From positions 186,001 to 250,000 of the forward strand of contig JABFGH010000001.1 in assembly GCA_013112585.1 (NCBI GenBank): 64,000 nucleotides of DNA. Direction: 5' to 3'. Within the stretch, counting starts at the first letter, position 1. Every line of letters begins with the position of its first letter. The translations under genes and the position numbers were made by a program. The notes beneath the pieces are model-generated. The model was not told where the DNA came from. It ran no database searches and worked only from the letters and a program-made list of their open reading frames with translations. Below, in pieces: positions 59,575 through 64,000 of this stretch. Source of the stretch: Ignavibacteriota bacterium (GTDB lineage Bacteria; Bacteroidota; Ignavibacteria; Ignavibacteriales; Melioribacteraceae).

Positions 59575-61077
59575 TTATTCAGTAGCTTTTTTTAATTTTT
59601 TAAGAGTTGCAACAACCATAAGAGCGGCGGCAACTGAACAGACGATCAGTAATAAGAAAAACTGCCATAGTTCCCACTCTTGGTAGTATCTGCCTACAAA
59701 CCCGGCTAAGTAATTTCCGATAGCGGTTGCGCCAAACCAGCCGCCCATTAAAAGTCCTTTCATTTTAGGAGGCGCTACTTTAGATACAAATGATAATCCC
59801 ATCGGACTTAAATGCAGCTCGGCTATTGTTAATGTAAAGTATGTAGAAATTAAAAAGAAGGGGCTGACTGTTAAGGATGACATACCGCCATCTAAAGAAT
59901 AAACGGGCGCCAAACCGATCGAAGCAAAAATCATAATAACGTACGCGAGGGCAGTAATCAGCATTCCAATACCAATTTTTGCCGGTGATGAAGGTTCTTT
60001 GCCTCGCTTGTTCATGAACGCAAACATGCCTACAATTACCGGTGTCATAAGCACAATAAACATTGGGTTAAATACTTGAAATTTTTCAGGAGAAATACTT
60101 CCAACTTCCGGAAGCATGTTAACTTTAATAATAACTATTATCAAACCGGCTAACGCAAAAGCCCCGCCAATTCCTTTAGTTTTTAATGTGTTTGTTTTTT
60201 TAATTGCAGCAACTAATCCGAAAATAATGAATAATATTCCGTGTAAGCCGACTGCATCAAAAAGGAGGTAAGTAAATTTTCCAACCACAGGGTGAGTATA
60301 ATCTCTTGCGAACAATGAAAGAGCCGCACCGTTTTGATGGAATGCCATCCAGAAGAATATTACAATACCGAAAATTGTAAGCAATGCAACAACTCTGTCT
60401 TTTTCCTGTTTTTTTGTAAGCACTACATCTTTATCGTTATTTACAACATTTTTAGATTGATAATCAGAATCCTTATAGAATTTCTTGAAAATAGTAAAGA
60501 TCATTAGTGAAAAAACCATTCCCACAGCGGCAATTGCGAAACCTGCGTTGTAGCCTTGCGCCAATGTTGAGCCGAAGTTTTCCATAGCGAAGTCTTTAAT
60601 TGCCGATGCTGCAAAAGGAGCGTAAAATGCACCGATGTTGATACCCATATAAAATATATTGAATCCGGCATCCTTTAATGATTTTTGTGAATGACCATAT
60701 AAGTTACCTACAAGTACGGAAATATTAGCTTTGAATAAACCATTGCCTATAGCAACTACAACCAATGCGGCAAACAACAATGTTGAGGATTGTGTTGGTA
60801 TTGCCATCATAGCATAACCGATACCCATTGTTATAGCACCGAGGGTAATAGTTTTGCCGTAACCGAGAACATTATCAGCAAGCCATCCGCCGACAATTGG
60901 TGTAAAGTAAACACCGGCTAAAAATATTCCATATATATTTGTAACGGTAGCTGCATCCCAACCGAAGTTTTCATTTAAGTAGTAAACAAAAATTGCCAGC
61001 ATAGTATAAAAGCCGAATCGTTCCCACATTTCTGTAAAAAATAAAACTATTAGTCCCTTTGGGTGGTTTCTAAACAT
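59575..61077 (-). CDS. POT/PTR family proton-coupled peptide transporter (second)
   Basis: 500 residues, about 14 membrane helices. PTR2 signature ExxER as EMWERFGFYTML at residues 15-26, FYMGINIGAFYAPFAAS near 147, and cytoplasmic loop NNDKDVVLTKKQEKDR near 215. It differs from the 435-residue POT protein at 17458 and is longer. It precedes nagB by 27 bases on the same strand, suggesting uptake of peptides or muropeptide fragments next to amino-sugar use. Substrate is inferred only. Confidence 0.93.
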   Translation of the reverse strand: MFRNHPKGLIVLFFTEMWERFGFYTMLAIFVYYLNENFGWDAATVTNIYGIFLAGVYFTPIVGGWLADNVLGYGKTITLGAITMGIGYAMMAIPTQSSTLLFAALVVVAIGNGLFKANISVLVGNLYGHSQKSLKDAGFNIFYMGINIGAFYAPFAASAIKDFAMENFGSTLAQGYNAGFAIAAVGMVFSLMIFTIFKKFYKDSDYQSKNVVNNDKDVVLTKKQEKDRVVALLTIFGIVIFFWMAFHQNGAALSLFARDYTHPVVGKFTYLLFDAVGLHGILFIIFGLVAAIKKTNTLKTKGIGGAFALAGLIIVIIKVNMLPEVGSISPEKFQVFNPMFIVLMTPVIVGMFAFMNKRGKEPSSPAKIGIGMLITALAYVIMIFASIGLAPVYSLDGGMSSLTVSPFFLISTYFTLTIAELHLSPMGLSFVSKVAPPKMKGLLMGGWFGATAIGNYLAGFVGRYYQEWELWQFFLLLIVCSVAAALMVVATLKKLKKATE

Positions 61078-61254
61078 AATTACTCCGTAAATATGATTGT
61101 TAGATTTCTCTTAAAAATTCAAAAGTTAAAATAAAATCTAAATGGATATTAGATAACAGAATTTTATAAGCACAAAATATAAATAAATTAGAAAATAACT
61201 CCTAAGAATGCCTTAACAATTCTAACTTTTCTTTCTTTAACTCAATAAATTTTA

Positions 61255-61262
61255 TATTTTTG
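61255..61262 (+). promoter_or_regulatory. Candidate -7 box immediately before the PASTA gene
   Basis: TATTTTTG lies only four bases before the ATG at 61267. If it is a Bacteroidota -7 box, transcription would begin at or near the start codon, giving a leaderless mRNA. The expected TTG at -33 is not present, so it is tentative. Confidence 0.28.
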
Positions 61263-61266
61263 CTGA

Positions 61267-61998
61267 ATGAAAAAATTACCTAAAAAACTACTTATTATAT
61301 CAGCTTCTCTAATTGTTTTTTTTATTGCTGTAATTCTGATAATAAATTTTTATGTAATGCCAAACTATGTTTATGCCCCTGAATTAGAGGTGCCGGATAT
61401 TATTGGTATGAACCAGGATGATGCAGTTGAATTGCTGAAAGAACTGAGCTTAAACCCCGTAATAGACGGGATGCGTTATGATGCAAAATTTGAAAAAGAT
61501 GAAATTATATTTCAGCGTCCCAGAGCAGGTACTTCCGTAAAAGAAAACCGCAGAATTTATATGATTGTAAGCGGGGGAGACCCCAAAATTAGTATGCCTT
61601 CCTTAATTGGAAAAACATACCGGGATGCTAAAATTACAGTTGAGCGATTAGGATTAATATTAGACCAGGTTGATAGAATAAGATCTGAGTTTCCTGCAGA
61701 AACTATTGTTGAACAATTAGAAATTGCCGGGCAGCAAATGGAAGCTGGTGATACGGTGCATCTGAGTGTGAGTGTTGGTCCGCGTGTAGGAAAAAGCCGG
61801 GTACCAAATTTAATTGGTGAATCTTTGCAGGGGGCAGAAAATATTCTTAAACGGGTTTCGCTTAAAATTGGAAGAGTTGAATATATACCCTCGCGTACCT
61901 TGCTGCCGAATACTATAAGTGAGCAGTACCCAAGCAAAGGAACACTATTGGAATATGGAGATAGTGTTGATGTTTATGTATATAAAAGTATTAAATAA
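61267..61998 (+). CDS. Membrane-anchored triple-PASTA-domain protein
   Basis: 243 residues: one N-terminal helix (residues about 8-30, LLIISASLIVFFIAVILIIN), then three PASTA domains (about 45-108, 112-177 and 180-243). Each begins with a P(D/S/N)xxG pattern: VPDIIGMNQDDAV, MPSLIGKTYRDA, VPNLIGESLQGA. PASTA domains bind peptidoglycan or muropeptides, and usually extend a Ser/Thr kinase or a penicillin-binding protein, but neither is present here. It probably senses or anchors cell wall. Followed by rpe after 24 bases. Confidence 0.88.
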   Translation: MKKLPKKLLIISASLIVFFIAVILIINFYVMPNYVYAPELEVPDIIGMNQDDAVELLKELSLNPVIDGMRYDAKFEKDEIIFQRPRAGTSVKENRRIYMIVSGGDPKISMPSLIGKTYRDAKITVERLGLILDQVDRIRSEFPAETIVEQLEIAGQQMEAGDTVHLSVSVGPRVGKSRVPNLIGESLQGAENILKRVSLKIGRVEYIPSRTLLPNTISEQYPSKGTLLEYGDSVDVYVYKSIK

Positions 61999-62022
61999 AT
62001 TAATTTTCCCGGAAATAATAAA

Positions 62023-62688
62023 ATGAAAATAATTGCACCATCGGTACTCGCCTCTGATTTTTCGAACTTAACACAGCAGATTAGATATGTTGAAATGGGC
62101 GGAGCCGACTGGATTCACTGCGATATTATGGACGGCAAGTTTGTTCCTAATATTACATTCGGACCAATAGTGGTCGAAGCAATAAACGGTATTACAAATT
62201 TACCGCTCGATATTCATCTAATGATTGAAGAACCCGATAGATATATTGAAAACTTTATAAAAGCGGGTGCTGATATAATTACAGTTCATCAAGAGGAAGT
62301 AAAACATCTTCATAGAACTGTTTCAATGATAAAAGATTTGGGTGCAAAAGCAGGAGTGTCAATTAATCCTGCAACTCCGGTTTCAATGCTTTCAGAAATT
62401 GTTGAGTATGCAGATATGATATTAATAATGAGTGTTAATCCCGGTTTTGGCGGACAAAGTTTTATTGAAAACTCACTCAGCAAAATTTCTGAATTAAAAA
62501 GTTTAAGGGAGAAGAAGAAACTTGATTTTAAAATTCAAGTTGACGGAGGAATTGATAAAACAAATATTCAAAAGATTTCTGAAAGAGGATGCGATGCATT
62601 TGTTGCCGGTTCATCAATATTCCACAGCGATAATATAACCGGCGCAACTATTGAACTTAAAAATTTAGTTACATCACTGGAGGTATAA
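62023..62688 (+). CDS. rpe: Ribulose-phosphate 3-epimerase
   Basis: Interconverts ribulose-5-phosphate and xylulose-5-phosphate in the pentose phosphate pathway. 221-residue TIM barrel with HCDIMDGKFVPNITFG near residue 33, MSVNPGFGGQSF near 137 and QVDGGIDKTN near 170. Metal ligands His and Asp are in place. Separated from nagA by three bases, so they are co-transcribed. Confidence 0.97.
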   Translation: MKIIAPSVLASDFSNLTQQIRYVEMGGADWIHCDIMDGKFVPNITFGPIVVEAINGITNLPLDIHLMIEEPDRYIENFIKAGADIITVHQEEVKHLHRTVSMIKDLGAKAGVSINPATPVSMLSEIVEYADMILIMSVNPGFGGQSFIENSLSKISELKSLREKKKLDFKIQVDGGIDKTNIQKISERGCDAFVAGSSIFHSDNITGATIELKNLVTSLEV

Positions 62689-62691
62689 AAA

Positions 62692-63861
62692 ATGAAGTTA
62701 GATTTAGCATTAATTGGCGGAAAAGTTGTTACACCTTTTAGAGAAGTTAAAAATGGCGGAGTAACCATAACCGAAAATAAAATTTATGAAGTAGGACAAG
62801 TAAGTAATATAGATATTTCGGATTGTAAAAATGTTATTGATGTAAGCGGAAAAATAGTTGCACCCGGATTTGTGGATTTATTAGTCCACGGCGGCGGCGG
62901 ATATGGTTTTTCTGATGATGTGGAAAAACATATTGATGTTATAAGCAATTATTTTATCAAGCATGGTTCTACAACTATGCTTGCCAGTCTGCACGCAAAA
63001 CCGTGGCAAAAGCTTTTAGATGACCTAAGCAGTGTGGCTAAGTATATAAAAGATAATCCCGATTCAAATATTAAAGGTATCCATATGGAAGGACCGTATT
63101 TGAACAAGGCATTAAAAGGTGCAATGAATGAAGATTATCTGTTAGAGCCAGCAGTGGATACATTCACAGAAATGTATGAAGCTGCCGATGGATTTTTGAA
63201 AATGATGACGATTGCTCCTGAACTTCCTAATGCAATGGATGTAATTAGGGAAGCCTCATTCCGTGGAGTTGTTTGTTCTCTCGGTCATTCAAAGGCAACG
63301 TATGAACAAATAGATTTAGCAATTGATAATGGAGCCACACACGTTACACACATTTTTAATGCGATGGATCCGCTGCACCATAGGCATCCAAGTCTGCTTG
63401 CCGCCGCACTTTTGAGGGATGAATTGAAAATTGAATTGATAGCCGATAATTTTCACGTACACCCTGCAACAATGGAATTGCTGATGAAAATTAAATCTCA
63501 CAAAGGTATTGTTCTTATAACCGATTCTATTAGAGCGGGCGGAATGCATGATAATAGTGAAACTCAATTCTCAGATCAGAAGGTATATTACAAAGATCAG
63601 AAAGCAACGCTTGCAGACGGTACCTTAGCCGGAAGTACTCTTACCCTTAACCGCGCAATTAAAAATATTGTTGAAAACACCGGAACTAAATTAACTGATG
63701 CAATAAGAATGGCGTCATTAAACGGGTCAAAGGTAATCGGTGCTTCGCGCGGTATTCTCGCATCGGGTAAGGTTGCAGATATTGTTGTGATGAACAAAGA
63801 TTATGAAGTTGAGTTAACCGTTATCGGCGGAAAAATCAGATACAATAAATCTAACGACTAA
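62692..63861 (+). CDS. nagA: N-acetylglucosamine-6-phosphate deacetylase NagA
   Basis: Deacetylates GlcNAc-6-phosphate to glucosamine-6-phosphate. 389-residue amidohydrolase with GFVDLLVHGGGGYGFSD at about residue 62, HMEGPYLNKALKGAMNE near 125 (metal Glu), LGHSKATYE near 200 (His), THIFNAMDPLHHRHPS near 220 and LITDSIRAGG near 270 (catalytic Asp). The product feeds NagB at 58780. It lies in an operon with PASTA and rpe genes, an unusual mixture. Confidence 0.96.
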   Translation: MKLDLALIGGKVVTPFREVKNGGVTITENKIYEVGQVSNIDISDCKNVIDVSGKIVAPGFVDLLVHGGGGYGFSDDVEKHIDVISNYFIKHGSTTMLASLHAKPWQKLLDDLSSVAKYIKDNPDSNIKGIHMEGPYLNKALKGAMNEDYLLEPAVDTFTEMYEAADGFLKMMTIAPELPNAMDVIREASFRGVVCSLGHSKATYEQIDLAIDNGATHVTHIFNAMDPLHHRHPSLLAAALLRDELKIELIADNFHVHPATMELLMKIKSHKGIVLITDSIRAGGMHDNSETQFSDQKVYYKDQKATLADGTLAGSTLTLNRAIKNIVENTGTKLTDAIRMASLNGSKVIGASRGILASGKVADIVVMNKDYEVELTVIGGKIRYNKSND

Positions 63862-63950
63862 TTTATTTTTCTGATACATCTTTATTGCAAATATTATTTA
63901 ATACTGGTATGTAATTGAATGCACGTGTAATCAAAATATCTTCTTCCATT

Positions 63951-64000
63951 ATGCTTGATAGAATAAAACACAAATATTCTATTAATGATAATTTTGAAAA
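63951..64000 (+). CDS. Possible start of a gene running off the window
   Basis: ATG at 63951 opens a frame (MLDRIKHKYSINDNFE) with no stop to the window end. The composition is protein-like, but only 16 full codons are seen and no clear ribosome site precedes it. The 89 bases before it, after nagA, show nothing else. Confidence 0.3.
   Translation, partial: MLDRIKHKYSINDNFE

Noticed and set aside
61267..61998. PASTA protein as part of a Ser/Thr kinase or penicillin-binding protein
   Set aside because: Only one membrane helix precedes the PASTA domains; no kinase or transpeptidase motif is present upstream.

Overview
The window is AT-rich bacterial chromosome, most likely from the Bacteroidota/Ignavibacteriota lineage (Ignavibacteria-like, anaerobic or facultative). 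This is inferred from gene content: a DUF3078 outer-membrane protein, an OmpA protein with thrombospondin type-3 calcium repeats, head-GIN and DUF4342 proteins, a Bacteroidota-style GlmU-like sugar nucleotidyltransferase, several TAnnTTTG promoter boxes, and multimeric [FeFe]-hydrogenases. No rRNA, tRNA, CRISPR array, insertion sequence or prophage was seen.

Layout. 1-9.9 kb: envelope and stress genes (MscS channel, OmpA/TSP3 protein, DUF3078 protein, YgjV-like membrane protein, AlaX-like tRNA editor, tandem UspA), a YfcC transporter, an orphan ParA ATPase and an unlisted 53-residue membrane protein. 10-18.8 kb: housekeeping genes (recD2, mnmA, a uvrD-type helicase in an operon with floA and a single-pass membrane protein, a POT peptide transporter). 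18.8-24.6 kb: an accessory patch with a structured intergenic region, a lipoprotein gene broken by an in-frame TGA, a secreted TIG-lipase, a tandem pair of PQQ-propeller lipoproteins, and a decayed VapBC-type toxin-antitoxin locus whose toxin has lost its middle. 24.6-35.6 kb: clpC, phhB, an M64 peptidase, a SpoIIE-type phosphatase overlapping an isolated pduS-pduT pair (bacterial-microcompartment electron-transfer proteins without a visible microcompartment operon), then purE and a CDF metal transporter.

35.8-51 kb is the most unusual part. One tightly packed operon ends at a strong terminator at 48.1 kb. It encodes two different NADH-linked [FeFe]-hydrogenases of the HydABC (potentially electron-bifurcating) type. 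Between them lie a hydrogenase-like iron-sulfur sensor fused to a histidine kinase, two output-less response regulators and a receiver-PAS-histidine kinase. Two membrane histidine kinases follow. The layout suggests that the cell senses H2 or ferredoxin redox state with a modified hydrogenase domain and relays it by phosphotransfer, although no DNA-binding output protein is encoded here. The two hydrogenases differ in HydB architecture and in the active-site L1 motif. The HydB of the first set carries a thioredoxin-like domain that has lost all its cluster cysteines.

51-64 kb: ispE, a homocysteine methyltransferase-like gene, two family-9 glycosyltransferases, a MauE/DoxX-rhodanese pair, an NFACT (RqcH-like) gene, and an amino-sugar group (GlmU-like, nagB, a POT transporter, and on the other strand a PASTA protein, rpe and nagA). 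NagA and NagB together would convert GlcNAc-6-P to fructose-6-P. The last 50 bases may hold the start of another gene.
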